A stretch of DNA of 23,582 bases from Bacillota bacterium (GTDB taxonomy: Bacteria > Bacillota > Proteinivoracia > UBA4975). The translations under genes and the position numbers were made by a program. How positions within the stretch are numbered: position 1 is the stretch's first letter; every line of letters starts with the position of its first letter. The stretch spans positions 1 through 23,582 of the forward strand of contig JAAYHI010000081.1 of NCBI GenBank assembly GCA_012727415.1, given 5' to 3'. The notes beneath the pieces are model-generated. The model was not told the DNA's origin, did not search any database, and worked only from the letters and a program-made list of their open reading frames with translations. Shown here piece after piece: positions 16,507 to 23,582 of this stretch.

Positions 16507-16596
16507 GCCTTTAAAAACAGTCCCGGGAGGCTGGCAAGGCAACAGGAGCTTATTTTCATCTGCCCACCGGCCTCTTCTCGGGAGAGCCGGTTTTTT
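16507..16596 (+). promoter_or_regulatory. PyrR attenuator 2 of the pyr operon
   Basis: A second complete attenuator begins six bases after the first terminator. The PyrR hairpin is 16507-16540 (GCCTT/AAGGC lower stem, CAG/CTG upper stem, TCCCGGGAGG loop). The terminator is 16566-16596 (ACCGGC/GCCGGT, then TTTTTT). GAGGCTGG (16527-16534) can pair with CCGGCCTC (16567-16574), with one G-U pair, as antiterminator. It ends 26 bases before the pyrB TTG codon. Confidence 0.84.
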
Positions 16597-16622
16597 GTTA
16601 GGGGGGAGAAAACATAAAAGAC

Positions 16623-17516
16623 TTGCTGAGCCTTGAAGCACTTAGCGCCTCTGAATTGTGGGAACTGCTGGAGCGGGGAAGCTATTTCCGAGAGCGCCTG
16701 GATAAAGGCGAAAAGACTGGGAAAGAGCTCAAGGGAAGGACTGTGGCCAACATGTTTTTTGAGCCCAGCACCCGCACCCGCATGTCCTTTGAATTGGCGG
16801 CCCAATATTTGGGGGCCCATGTTATCAATTTTGCCCATCAGGGGTCCAGCCTGGTTAAAGGGGAATGTCTCCTGGACACCGCCTGGACTATCGAAGCCAT
16901 GGCGGTAGACTGTATGGTCATACGTCACGGTACCACCGGAGCTGCAAAGCTGGTGGCGAATAATGTTCGGGCGGCAGTGGTCAACGCTGGTGACGGCACC
17001 CATGCCCACCCCACCCAGGGACTGCTGGACATTCTTACCATCTGGCGACATAAAGGCCGGGTGGAAGGACTGAAGGTGGTTATTGTCGGGGATGTCCTCC
17101 ACAGCAGGGTCGCACGCTCCAATATCCAGGGGCTGGCGAAACTGGGGGCGCAAGTGGTGGTTGTCGGCCCGGCGACAATGCTGCCGGATTCAGCAGATTG
17201 GCCGGTGGAGGTGGAGACGGACTTGGACAGGGCCCTTGAAGGGGCAGATTGCGTCAATGTCCTCCGTATCCAAAAGGAGCGCCAGGAACAGGGCCTTTTC
17301 CCATCCCAACAGGAGTACTTCAAATTTTGGGGAATCGACGCAAACCGCTTGACTAGTGATATGTTGCTGCTGCATCCCGGTCCCATGAACCGGGGCATAG
17401 AAATAGAAGGCAGGGCTGCAGACGGGCCCAATTCGGCAATTCTGGACCAGGTAACCAATGGAGTGGCGATACGAATGGCGGTGCTTAGCATGCTGCTGGA
17501 AAGGAGCGGACACTGA
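16623..17516 (+). CDS. pyrB: aspartate carbamoyltransferase catalytic subunit
   Basis: About 297 residues. PyrB joins carbamoyl phosphate and aspartate to carbamoyl aspartate, the first committed step to UMP. The carbamoyl-phosphate site FFEPSTRTRMSFE is at residues 45-57, HPTQGLLD follows in the middle, and LHPGPMNRGIEI lies near the C-terminus. No pyrI regulatory subunit is present, as in Bacillus. The start is uncertain. The listed TTG is 14 bases from the GGGGGGAG site. An ATA at 16614, in frame, stands exactly where family alignments and spacing predict the start (would read (M)IKDLLSLEALS). The stop TGA overlaps the pyrC ATG by one base. It is the first gene of the operon, under two PyrR attenuators. 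Confidence 0.95.
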   Translation: MLSLEALSASELWELLERGSYFRERLDKGEKTGKELKGRTVANMFFEPSTRTRMSFELAAQYLGAHVINFAHQGSSLVKGECLLDTAWTIEAMAVDCMVIRHGTTGAAKLVANNVRAAVVNAGDGTHAHPTQGLLDILTIWRHKGRVEGLKVVIVGDVLHSRVARSNIQGLAKLGAQVVVVGPATMLPDSADWPVEVETDLDRALEGADCVNVLRIQKERQEQGLFPSQQEYFKFWGIDANRLTSDMLLLHPGPMNRGIEIEGRAADGPNSAILDQVTNGVAIRMAVLSMLLERSGH

Positions 17517-18826
17517 TGGAACTGCTGCTGAAAAACGGGTATATCATTGATGCCAAGGGAGAAAGTTACGGGGATATATGGATTCGGGACGGCAACATTG
17601 CCGAGGTGGGCAAGGACTTAATCCGGCCTGGCCAAAGTGTCAATCTGGCAGGTAAGGTAGTGCTGCCTGGCCTGGTGGACCTCCACGCCCACTTGCGGGA
17701 ACCGGGCCAGGAAGGCAAGGAGACCATTGCCACAGGTACTGCAGCCGCTGCCCGGGGTGGGTTTACCACAGTTTGCGCCATGGCAAACACCTCACCGGCA
17801 ATCGATACTCCCCTGTTGGTGGATCTCGTAAAACTCAAGGCCCGGGAGCAGGGCTGGGTGGAAGTGCTGCCGGTGGGGGCCATCACCAAGGGCCTCAAGG
17901 GCGAAGAAATTGCCGAGCTGGGCTTGATGCATCAGGCCGGTGCAGTGGGTTTTAGCGATGACGGCAACTGGGTGCAAAATTCCCGCATCGCCCACAATGC
18001 GATGAAGTACGCCGCCCAATGGGATCTGTTGCTAATCAGTCACCCCGAGGATTTAAGTCTCAGCGCTGACGGAGTAATGAACGCTGGTTCCCTGGCAGAC
18101 AAACTGAGCCTTAAAGGGGCAGACGCGGTGGCGGAGGTGGCAGCTGTAGAGCGGGACATAATTCTGGCGGAAGCCACCGGATGCAGGTTGCACCTAACCC
18201 ACATCAGCACTGCCGGTTCGGTGGCTGCCCTGCGCCGGGCAAAAGCCCGGGGCGTGCGGGTCACTGCCGATGTTACCCCCCATCACCTGCTGCTGACTGA
18301 GGAACTGTGCGCCGGCTACAATACCCTGGCAAAGGTCAATCCCCCTCTGCGCCGGAAACAGGACTGCGAAGCACTGCTGGAGGGTCTCCTGGACGGCACC
18401 ATCGATGCCATTGCTACCGACCATGCTCCCCACAGGGAGGCAGAAAAGCGGACCACCTTTGACGCCGCTCCTGCCGGTATCTCCAGTCTGGAGATTGCCT
18501 GGCCGTTGTTGTACGCCCACCTGGTGGAAGCAGGGCACATGCCCCTGGCTACCCTGGTCGAGAAGATGGCCACCGGCCCCAGGAGGATTATCGGGCGAGA
18601 TCTCACCCTCGCCCCAGGGGAAAGAGCGGATATCACAGTAATTGACCCCACCTCCCGGGGGGTCGTGAATCCCGCAGAATTTATCAGCAAGGGACGCAAT
18701 ACTCCCCTGGCAGGCTGGAAGCTGGCGGGACTGCCGGTGATGACCATAGTTCAAGGCGAGATTGCCATGCTTAACGGAAAGGTAGGTGCAGGGCTGGCAG
18801 CACAGCCTGTGGCCCAGGTGGGATGA
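17516..18826 (+). CDS. pyrC: dihydroorotase (class I)
   Basis: A 436-residue dihydroorotase, which cyclises carbamoyl aspartate to dihydroorotate. It has the amidohydrolase metal ligands in order: His57 and His59 in DLHAHLREPG, Asp148 or 149 in GFSDDG, His176 in SHPED, His229 in LTHIS and Asp302 in ATDHAPH. TPHH (254-257) is also conserved. Length and motifs fit the class I Gram-positive type. AAGGAG lies inside the end of pyrB, and the start overlaps the pyrB stop. The end overlaps the pyrK start by four bases (ATGA). Confidence 0.96.
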   Translation: MELLLKNGYIIDAKGESYGDIWIRDGNIAEVGKDLIRPGQSVNLAGKVVLPGLVDLHAHLREPGQEGKETIATGTAAAARGGFTTVCAMANTSPAIDTPLLVDLVKLKAREQGWVEVLPVGAITKGLKGEEIAELGLMHQAGAVGFSDDGNWVQNSRIAHNAMKYAAQWDLLLISHPEDLSLSADGVMNAGSLADKLSLKGADAVAEVAAVERDIILAEATGCRLHLTHISTAGSVAALRRAKARGVRVTADVTPHHLLLTEELCAGYNTLAKVNPPLRRKQDCEALLEGLLDGTIDAIATDHAPHREAEKRTTFDAAPAGISSLEIAWPLLYAHLVEAGHMPLATLVEKMATGPRRIIGRDLTLAPGERADITVIDPTSRGVVNPAEFISKGRNTPLAGWKLAGLPVMTIVQGEIAMLNGKVGAGLAAQPVAQVG

Positions 18827-19557
18827 GGGAAAGAAAAGCAGTGCTGTTAGCCCATGAAACCCTTACGGAAGATACATTTAGAATTGTATTGCATGCGCCG
18901 GAAATTGCTGCCGGGGTTGAGGGTGGTCAATTTGTTCACCTGCAGGTCCCCGGCTTTAGCTTGCGCCGGCCCTTTACTGTGGCGGATGCCGACGCCGAGA
19001 CCATTACCCTGATTATCCGCCGCCAGGGCAGGGGCACCGCTGCTCTGGAGCAGGTGAAACCGGGGAGCCGCCTTGCCTTCCTGGGACCGTTGGGAAATGG
19101 CTTCAGGCCCCTCCCGGGTCAGGGACTGTTGCTGGGAGGCGGCATAGGCACTGCTGCCCTAATTCTCTTGGCCAGAAGGCTGGGCAGTTGCACTTTAGTG
19201 ATGGGAGGCCGCAGCTCCGGAGAGCTCTGGCTGGACCAGGTGCATCTTCCCCCATCAGTAGTCATTCAATACGCCAGTGACGATGGTAGCCAGGGCTTTG
19301 CCGGGAACTTGGTTCAATATGCTCGCAAAAACCTTAAGCCGGGCATGTGGGTGGCAGCCTGCGGCCCCCGTCGGATGCTTGCTGGCTTGCAGGAATTGCT
19401 CAGGCAGCGAAAGATACCGGGCCAGTTTGCCCTGGAGGAGAGAATGGCATGCGGCCTGGGAGCCTGCAGAGGATGCACTTGTGATACTGTAAAAGGCAAT
19501 GCTCTGGTCTGCAAAGACGGGCCCGTCTTTGCAGCTGAAGAGGTGGTTTTTTCATGA
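18823..19557 (+). CDS. pyrK: dihydroorotate dehydrogenase B electron transfer subunit
   Basis: A 244-residue flavo-iron-sulfur protein that passes electrons from dihydroorotate oxidation to NAD+. The FAD domain has RRPFTV (48-53). The NAD domain has LLLGGGIGTAAL (102-113) and AACGP (178-182). The C-terminal [2Fe-2S] site has Cys210, Cys215, Cys218 and Cys230; Cys220 is extra. It forms a complex with PyrD, whose gene follows with a four-base overlap. In Bacillus carA and carB precede pyrK; here pyrC directly does. Confidence 0.96.
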   Translation: MRERKAVLLAHETLTEDTFRIVLHAPEIAAGVEGGQFVHLQVPGFSLRRPFTVADADAETITLIIRRQGRGTAALEQVKPGSRLAFLGPLGNGFRPLPGQGLLLGGGIGTAALILLARRLGSCTLVMGGRSSGELWLDQVHLPPSVVIQYASDDGSQGFAGNLVQYARKNLKPGMWVAACGPRRMLAGLQELLRQRKIPGQFALEERMACGLGACRGCTCDTVKGNALVCKDGPVFAAEEVVFS

Positions 19558-20459
19558 GCCGGATAGTTGCAGACTTGGGTTTTGCCTGCTTGAAGAACCC
19601 CATTATGCCTGCCTCGGGCTGCTTTGGCTGGGGCAGAGAATACAGCCAACTTTTTGCGCTTAACATTCTTGGGGCAGTGGTGACCAAGGCCGTTACCCCG
19701 GAGCCTCGGCCTGGCAATCCAGGACCGAGGGTGACAGAAACCCCGGGGGGGGTGCTCAATGCCATCGGCCTTGAAAACAGAGGCCTAACAGCTGCTTTGA
19801 CTGAGGAACTGCCTTGGTTGCAGAGCCAAGGGGTGCCAATACTGGTGAACGTGGCAGGCAGGACAGAGGAAGACTATGTGCAGGTGGCGGAGGCCCTTGG
19901 CGACCAGAATTTGCTTGGGCTCGAACTCAATCTCTCCTGCCCCAATGTTCGGGAAGGGGGCATTTCCTTTGGCACCGACGCCAAAACTGTATACAAATTG
20001 GTATCCCGGGTCAGGCAGGTATGCCCCTTGCCCTTGGTGGTTAAGTTGACTCCCAACGTCACAGATATTACTGAGCCCGCTCGGGGGGCAGAGGCCGGAG
20101 GGGCCGATGCCCTGACTGTAATCAATACTCTGCGGGGCATGGCCATCAATGTGAGAACAAGGCGTCCGGTTCTGGGCAATGTCACTGGCGGCCTTTCCGG
20201 ACCGGCGATTAAACCGGTTGCCCTAAGCATGGTATGGCAGGTGGCCACCGCCGTCAGCATTCCCGTCATTGGCTGTGGCGGCATCGCCCAGGTGGAAGAT
20301 GTAGTAGAATTTTTGCTGGCCGGTGCTGCTGCCGTCCAGGTAGGCAGTGCAGCCTTTGCCGATCCCCTTTTGCTGCCGCGGCTGGTCTCAGACCTTGAAA
20401 GCTGGCTTGAACGGGAAAAGTGCAGCGTGGAAGAATTGGTGGGGGCAGCCCACAGTTAG
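19554..20459 (+). CDS. pyrD: dihydroorotate dehydrogenase B (NAD+), catalytic subunit
   Basis: A 301-residue FMN enzyme of class 1B that oxidises dihydroorotate to orotate in the cytosol. The catalytic-base cysteine is Cys129 in LELNLSCPNVREGG. KAVTPEPRPGN (45-55) and NAIGLENRG (69-77) are conserved substrate and FMN contacts. VIGCGGI (238-244) and AAAVQVGSA (258-266) bind the FMN phosphate. The Cys base and the adjacent pyrK identify class 1B rather than the quinone-dependent class 2. Its start overlaps the pyrK stop by four bases. Confidence 0.97.
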   Translation: MSRIVADLGFACLKNPIMPASGCFGWGREYSQLFALNILGAVVTKAVTPEPRPGNPGPRVTETPGGVLNAIGLENRGLTAALTEELPWLQSQGVPILVNVAGRTEEDYVQVAEALGDQNLLGLELNLSCPNVREGGISFGTDAKTVYKLVSRVRQVCPLPLVVKLTPNVTDITEPARGAEAGGADALTVINTLRGMAINVRTRRPVLGNVTGGLSGPAIKPVALSMVWQVATAVSIPVIGCGGIAQVEDVVEFLLAGAAAVQVGSAAFADPLLLPRLVSDLESWLEREKCSVEELVGAAHS

Positions 20460-20468
20460 GAGGAAGGT

Positions 20469-21146
20469 ATGACTGAATTAATCGTTGCTTTGGATACAGA
20501 CAGGGAGGAACAGGCCCGTGCCTGGGTCAACATCCTTGGGGCTAGGGTGGACTTCTATAAAGTGGGGCTGGAGCTTTTTACTGCAGCGGGCCCTGGGGTG
20601 CTCCACTGGTTAAAGGATCTGAGTAAACGAGTCTTTCTTGACCTGAAGTATCATGACATCCCCAATACTGCCAGTAAAGCTGTGGCTGCCGCCTCCCGCT
20701 GGGGGGTGGATTTGTGCACTATTCATGCCGCCGGTGGCTCCGAAATGCTGCAGGCGTGTAAAGCCCGGAGCAGTTCCACTAAGCTGCTGGCAGTGACAGT
20801 GCTCACCAGCCTCGACGGGGAACAGTTAGGGGAAATAGGTTTTCATCTGCCCCTGGATAAGCAAGTGACGTCCCTGGCGGAATTGGCTTTGAAAAATGGC
20901 ATCGATGGTGTAATCTGTGCCCCCACGGATTTGCCCTTACTGGGGACATTCCCCCGGGAGTTTCTCAGGGTCACTCCCGGCATCCGTCCAGCGGGTGCAG
21001 TTGCAGGCGACCAAAAGCGGGTGATGACTCCAGCCCAGGCCGCCTTGGGCGGGGCCAGCCACATTGTGGTGGGCAGGCCCATTACCGCAGCTCCAGATCC
21101 GGTTTTGGCGGCGGAAGAGATTATTAAGGAGTTGAGTCAATGCTGA
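20469..21146 (+). CDS. pyrF: orotidine 5'-phosphate decarboxylase
   Basis: A 225-residue TIM-barrel enzyme that decarboxylates OMP to UMP, the last step of the pathway. The catalytic array is visible in FLDLKYHDIPNT: Asp58, Lys60 and Asp63. TPGIRPAG and IVVGRPIT near the C-terminus bind the phosphate. AGGAGG spaced five bases from the ATG overlaps the end of pyrD. Its last codons overlap the pyrE start by seven bases. Confidence 0.97.
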   Translation: MTELIVALDTDREEQARAWVNILGARVDFYKVGLELFTAAGPGVLHWLKDLSKRVFLDLKYHDIPNTASKAVAAASRWGVDLCTIHAAGGSEMLQACKARSSSTKLLAVTVLTSLDGEQLGEIGFHLPLDKQVTSLAELALKNGIDGVICAPTDLPLLGTFPREFLRVTPGIRPAGAVAGDQKRVMTPAQAALGGASHIVVGRPITAAPDPVLAAEEIIKELSQC

Positions 21147-21760
21147 ACATCGAAAAAATATTTCAGGACAAAGGCGCCTTGCAATCGGGACATTTCCTGC
21201 TGACATCAGGGCTCCACAGCGACACTTATCTGCAATGTGCCCTGGTTCTCCAGTATCCCCAGTTGGCCCAGGAGCTGGCTGCGGCTATGGCCGCTAAGCT
21301 GGCTGGTCAAAAGATAGATGTGGTGGTGGGTCCTGCTATGGGGGGCGTGACCTGGGCGTATCAGCTGGGATTGACCCTTGGCTGCAGGGCAATATTTGCC
21401 GAGCGCTCAGAAGATGTCATGACCCTGCGCAGAGGCTTTTCTGTTGCCCCAGGGGAGCGAGTGCTGGTGGCGGAAGATGTGGCTACTACAGGCGGTTCTA
21501 CCCACGAGGTTGTCTGCTTGATGAAGGGCAGCGGTGCCGTTGTTGTTGGGGTTGCCCTCATCGTCGACCGTACAGCCGGGGCCCTGAATATTGGCGTTCC
21601 TTATCATTCCCTGTACCAGCTTAATCCCCAGACCTGGAGCCGGGAAGACTGTCCATTATGCCGTGCAAATCAACCCTTTGATAGGCCCGGGAGTAATAAA
21701 AAGGTCCCCACCTGGGAAAAATCGGGAAACAAAGGCAGTGGGACGAGCAAAGAGGAATAA
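21140..21760 (+). CDS. pyrE: orotate phosphoribosyltransferase
   Basis: A 206-residue enzyme that couples orotate to PRPP, giving OMP. The PRPP-binding loop is VLVAEDVATTGGST (108-121). SGHFLLTSGLHSDTY (16-30) is the conserved N-terminal block of the longer clostridial-type PyrE. Near the C-terminus is CPLC (171-174), then DRPGSN and a charged, low-complexity tail of about 20 residues (to 206) that looks poorly conserved. It is the last clear pyr gene. No terminator is obvious in the 56 bases before the next gene, so transcription may continue. Confidence 0.95.
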   Translation: MLNIEKIFQDKGALQSGHFLLTSGLHSDTYLQCALVLQYPQLAQELAAAMAAKLAGQKIDVVVGPAMGGVTWAYQLGLTLGCRAIFAERSEDVMTLRRGFSVAPGERVLVAEDVATTGGSTHEVVCLMKGSGAVVVGVALIVDRTAGALNIGVPYHSLYQLNPQTWSREDCPLCRANQPFDRPGSNKKVPTWEKSGNKGSGTSKEE

Positions 21761-21816
21761 GGCAGTATTTTGTCGAATAGGTAAGGGCAATTATTCTTTC
21801 TTAGGAGATGATTAAC

Positions 21817-22935
21817 TTGATAGAAATTATCCCTGTTTCTTCCGCCAGGGAGCGCCGGGCTTTTGTCGACCTGCCTTGGCGTCTGTACAAGGATGACCCC
21901 AATTGGATTCCACCCCTGCGGATGGACATGATGAACACTCTCAATCCTAAGCACAATGCTCTGTTGCGCCTGGGGCCCAACTGCTTTTTCCTGGCCCGCA
22001 AAGACGGTCAGGTGGTGGGCCGCATCGGTTGCGGCGTCGACAATCTGCTTAACAAAGCCAAGGGCAAGAATTTAGGTTACATCACCCTTTTTGAGTCCAT
22101 TCAGGATTATGAAGTGGCAGAGGCGCTTTTTGACGCAGCCATGAATTTTCTGCGCAGTCATGGGGTAGAAACTGCAACCGGTCCCCAGTCTCCCAGCAAT
22201 GGCGACGATTACCGGGGGTTGCTGGTTGACGGCTTTGATGGGCCTCCAGCCCTCCTAGCCAGTTACAATCCCCCTTGGTACCAGGATTACTTCGAAAAAT
22301 ATGGCTTTGAAAAGCAGTTTGACCGCCTGGGATTTTGGTTTGACCTGGATGAAATCCCCGAAAAACTTGTCCGCGGCGCCGAAATAGCACAAAAGCGCTA
22401 TAAATTTACCGTCCGGCCGGTGAATTTGGATAACCTCGAATCGGATATTTTGGCCATCAAGCATGTTGTCGACAAAGCCACCCCTACAGAATGGCCAGAC
22501 ATGATTTCTCCCAGCCTGGAAGAGGTCAGGGCGGAAGTAAAGAAGCTCATTCCCATTGCCGAGCCTGAACTGGTCTTCATCGCCGAAGCTGAAGACGGGG
22601 AGCCCATAGGCCTGTCTATTACCCTTCCCGATTATAACCAGATCATCAAGCGCATGAACGGCAAAATCTTCCCCCTGGGCTGGCTCAAGTTCCTGTACCT
22701 CAAGAAGAAGGTCAACACTGCCCGGCTCTTTGCCCTGATGGTTATCCCGGAATATCACCGCAAGGGTGTTTCCGCCGCACTGTATAAATACACCATGGAC
22801 GCTGCCAAGCAGCGGGGATATATCGGCGGCGATGCCAGCAGCATCCATGAATTTAACCTCAAGATCTATAACGATGCTTTGGGATCTGGGGGTAAAGCCT
22901 ACCGCCGCTTCCGGGTTTACCAGTACAAACTTTAA
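21817..22935 (+). CDS. YghO-like GNAT-family acetyltransferase
   Basis: A 372-residue cytosolic protein resembling the YghO-type GNAT family of unknown substrate. The N-terminus FVDLPWRLYKDDPNWIPPLR, then GRIGCGVDN and GPQSPSNGDDYRGLLVDGFD (about 130-150), are family landmarks. The C-terminal half has a typical acetyl-CoA-binding stretch (ALMVIPEYHRKGVSAALYKYTMDAAKQRG). I chose TTG at 21817 because AGGAG at 21803-21807 is nine bases away. The ATG at 21808 directly abuts that site and would add only three residues. It follows pyrE by 56 bases and may be read through from the pyr operon, but nothing ties it to pyrimidines. A REP-like repeat begins at its stop codon. Confidence 0.82.
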   Translation: MIEIIPVSSARERRAFVDLPWRLYKDDPNWIPPLRMDMMNTLNPKHNALLRLGPNCFFLARKDGQVVGRIGCGVDNLLNKAKGKNLGYITLFESIQDYEVAEALFDAAMNFLRSHGVETATGPQSPSNGDDYRGLLVDGFDGPPALLASYNPPWYQDYFEKYGFEKQFDRLGFWFDLDEIPEKLVRGAEIAQKRYKFTVRPVNLDNLESDILAIKHVVDKATPTEWPDMISPSLEEVRAEVKKLIPIAEPELVFIAEAEDGEPIGLSITLPDYNQIIKRMNGKIFPLGWLKFLYLKKKVNTARLFALMVIPEYHRKGVSAALYKYTMDAAKQRGYIGGDASSIHEFNLKIYNDALGSGGKAYRRFRVYQYKL

Positions 22936-22936
22936 C

Positions 22937-23033
22937 AAATCGGGGACGGTCCTCAAATTTGTACACCTGTAATACTGCCGAAGGAAGGTTGCTTGGGCTT
23001 CGGTTTGACAAATTTGAGGACCGTCCCCGATTT
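22937..23033. repeat. REP-like palindromic repeat element
   Basis: Two perfect 26-bp inverted arms (22937-22962 and 23008-23033) share the core GGGGACGGTCCTCAAATTTG and its complement. Between them is a smaller hairpin, CCGAAG/CTTCGG. A tail repeats GTCCCCGATTTT in tandem (about 23023-23046). GGGGACGGT-type palindromes are, from memory, dispersed in several clostridial genomes and resemble REP elements mobilised by RAYT transposases. It starts two bases after the acetyltransferase stop and may also terminate transcription. Confidence 0.75.
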
Positions 23034-23056
23034 TGTCCCCGATTTTGTCGTCCGAT

Positions 23057-23086
23057 TTGACAAGCGCTGCTGGAATTTGGTATTCT
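23057..23086 (+). promoter_or_regulatory. promoter of the glyQ leader
   Basis: A perfect TTGACA at 23057-23062, an 18-bp spacer and TATTCT at 23081-23086. The -35 box lies just after the tail of the REP-like repeat. Confidence 0.6.
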
Positions 23087-23094
23087 GGGCATTA

Positions 23095-23336
23095 ATAAAG
23101 GAATATTGGGCTGTGACGGAAGGGAGTAGCTTCTTTTGAGCTTCTTAGCGAGCCGGAGAGGGTGCAAGTCCGGTATGACTCGGAGAAGTGAAGGCATTCC
23201 TGAGCCCGGGGAAGAACGCAGTTATCTGTCAGTAAAGCCCCAGTTCGAGGGGACTGCTTCGGCAGTCAATCAGGGTGGAACCGCGGGAGCATAGCCTCTC
23301 GTCCCTGGCTTAGGCCGGGGATGAGGGGTTTTTTAT
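23095..23336 (+). ncRNA. T-box riboswitch (tRNA-Gly sensing) upstream of glyQ
   Basis: The leader holds the T-box core AGGGTGGAACCGCGGG (23272-23287), whose TGGA bulge pairs with the free CCA end of uncharged tRNA. The specifier segment GAAGGCATTCCTGAGC, with GGC at 23193-23195, closely resembles the glycine T-box of Bacillus glyQS, so the sensed tRNA has a GCC anticodon. A stem III-like hairpin with a TTCG loop lies at 23252-23267. The terminator follows at 23295-23334. Uncharged tRNA-Gly would favour the antiterminator and switch on glyQ. Confidence 0.92.
23295..23334 (+). terminator. regulated terminator of the glycyl T-box
   Basis: A long stem, CCTCTCGTCCCTGGC with GCCGGGGATGAGGGG around TTAG, followed by six T residues. 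Its 5' part overlaps the 3' side of the antiterminator (CTCGTCCC). Confidence 0.88.
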
Positions 23337-23365
23337 TCTCGGCACTATGAAGGGAGGAACTCTGT

Positions 23366-23582
23366 GTGATTTTTCAAGAGATGATTTTTGCCCTCAACCA
23401 GTATTGGAGCCAGCAGGGTTGCGTTATCCTGCAGCCCTATGACATGGAAAAAGGAGCGGGGACGATGAATCCTGCCACCTTTCTGCGGGCATTGGGGCCG
23501 GAACCCTGGAAGGCTGCATACGTTGAACCCTGCCGCCGTCCCACCGACGGACGCTACGGCGAAAATCCCAACCGCCTGCAGC
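23366..23582 (+). CDS. glyQ: glycyl-tRNA synthetase alpha subunit (N-terminal part, runs off the window)
   Basis: The first 72 codons of the class II glycyl-tRNA synthetase alpha chain, which makes glycyl-tRNA with the beta chain (GlyS). The opening MIFQEMIFALNQYW, then GCVILQPYDMEKGAGTMNP, FLRALGPEPW and AYVEPCRRPTDGRYGENPNR, is highly conserved in GlyQ. The start is GTG at 23366; GGGAGGA is spaced seven bases upstream. The ATG at 23381 would cut into conserved sequence. It lies 30 bases after the T-box terminator and should be controlled by it. glyS would be expected next, outside the window. Confidence 0.96.
   Translation, partial: MIFQEMIFALNQYWSQQGCVILQPYDMEKGAGTMNPATFLRALGPEPWKAAYVEPCRRPTDGRYGENPNRLQ

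Noticed and set aside
22937..23046. A CRISPR array
   Set aside because: The repeats are inverted arms and a two-copy tail, not evenly spaced direct repeats with unique spacers.

Overview
The window looks like a chromosomal segment of a low-to-mid GC Gram-positive anaerobe of the Clostridia type (Bacillota). The reasons are strong AGGAGG ribosome binding sites, use of GTG and TTG starts, sigma-A promoters, PyrR-type attenuators in front of the pyrimidine genes, a glycyl T-box riboswitch and a sortase (LPXTG-type) surface protein. No sequence search could be run, so the lineage is an inference.

Layout. Positions 1-2200 hold a minus-strand pair, a YedE-family (selenium/sulfur) membrane transporter and a TusA-like sulfur carrier. 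Next come a small unknown gene and a scar of a dead ABC transporter, with an ATPase piece and a permease piece lying in opposite orientations. Positions 2340-5181 hold convergent pgeF (+) and topB (-), sharing a short terminator region. Positions 5313-12458 hold a YibE/F membrane protein and then a very large secreted, modular, cell-wall-anchored protein. It carries carbohydrate-binding-like repeats, OB-like modules, a chitobiase C-terminal-like module, an extracellular PHP-type hydrolase domain, CARDB and LPTTG. Its frame is interrupted by one in-frame TAA.

Positions 12459-16300 hold an RND efflux pump and its TetR regulator, with a textbook promoter and a TetR-type operator in front. The regulator gene contains a perfect 17-bp inverted repeat just after its start codon. 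Positions 16378-21760 hold the de novo UMP operon pyrB-pyrC-pyrK-pyrD-pyrF-pyrE. It has tightly overlapping genes and is preceded by one promoter and two tandem PyrR attenuators. A YghO-like GNAT acetyltransferase gene follows. The end of the window has a REP-like palindromic repeat, a T-box leader with a GGC (Gly) specifier, and the first 72 codons of glyQ.

How the genes work together. PyrB, PyrC, PyrD with PyrK, PyrE and PyrF take carbamoyl phosphate to UMP; carAB and pyrR are not in the window. The RND pump and TetR gene form a self-regulated efflux module. The surface protein and YibE/F are adjacent, but a functional link is not shown. The most notable points are the tandem attenuators without pyrR, the ATA at the expected pyrB start, the coding hairpin in the tetR gene, the single nonsense codon in the surface protein and the inverted ABC transporter scar.
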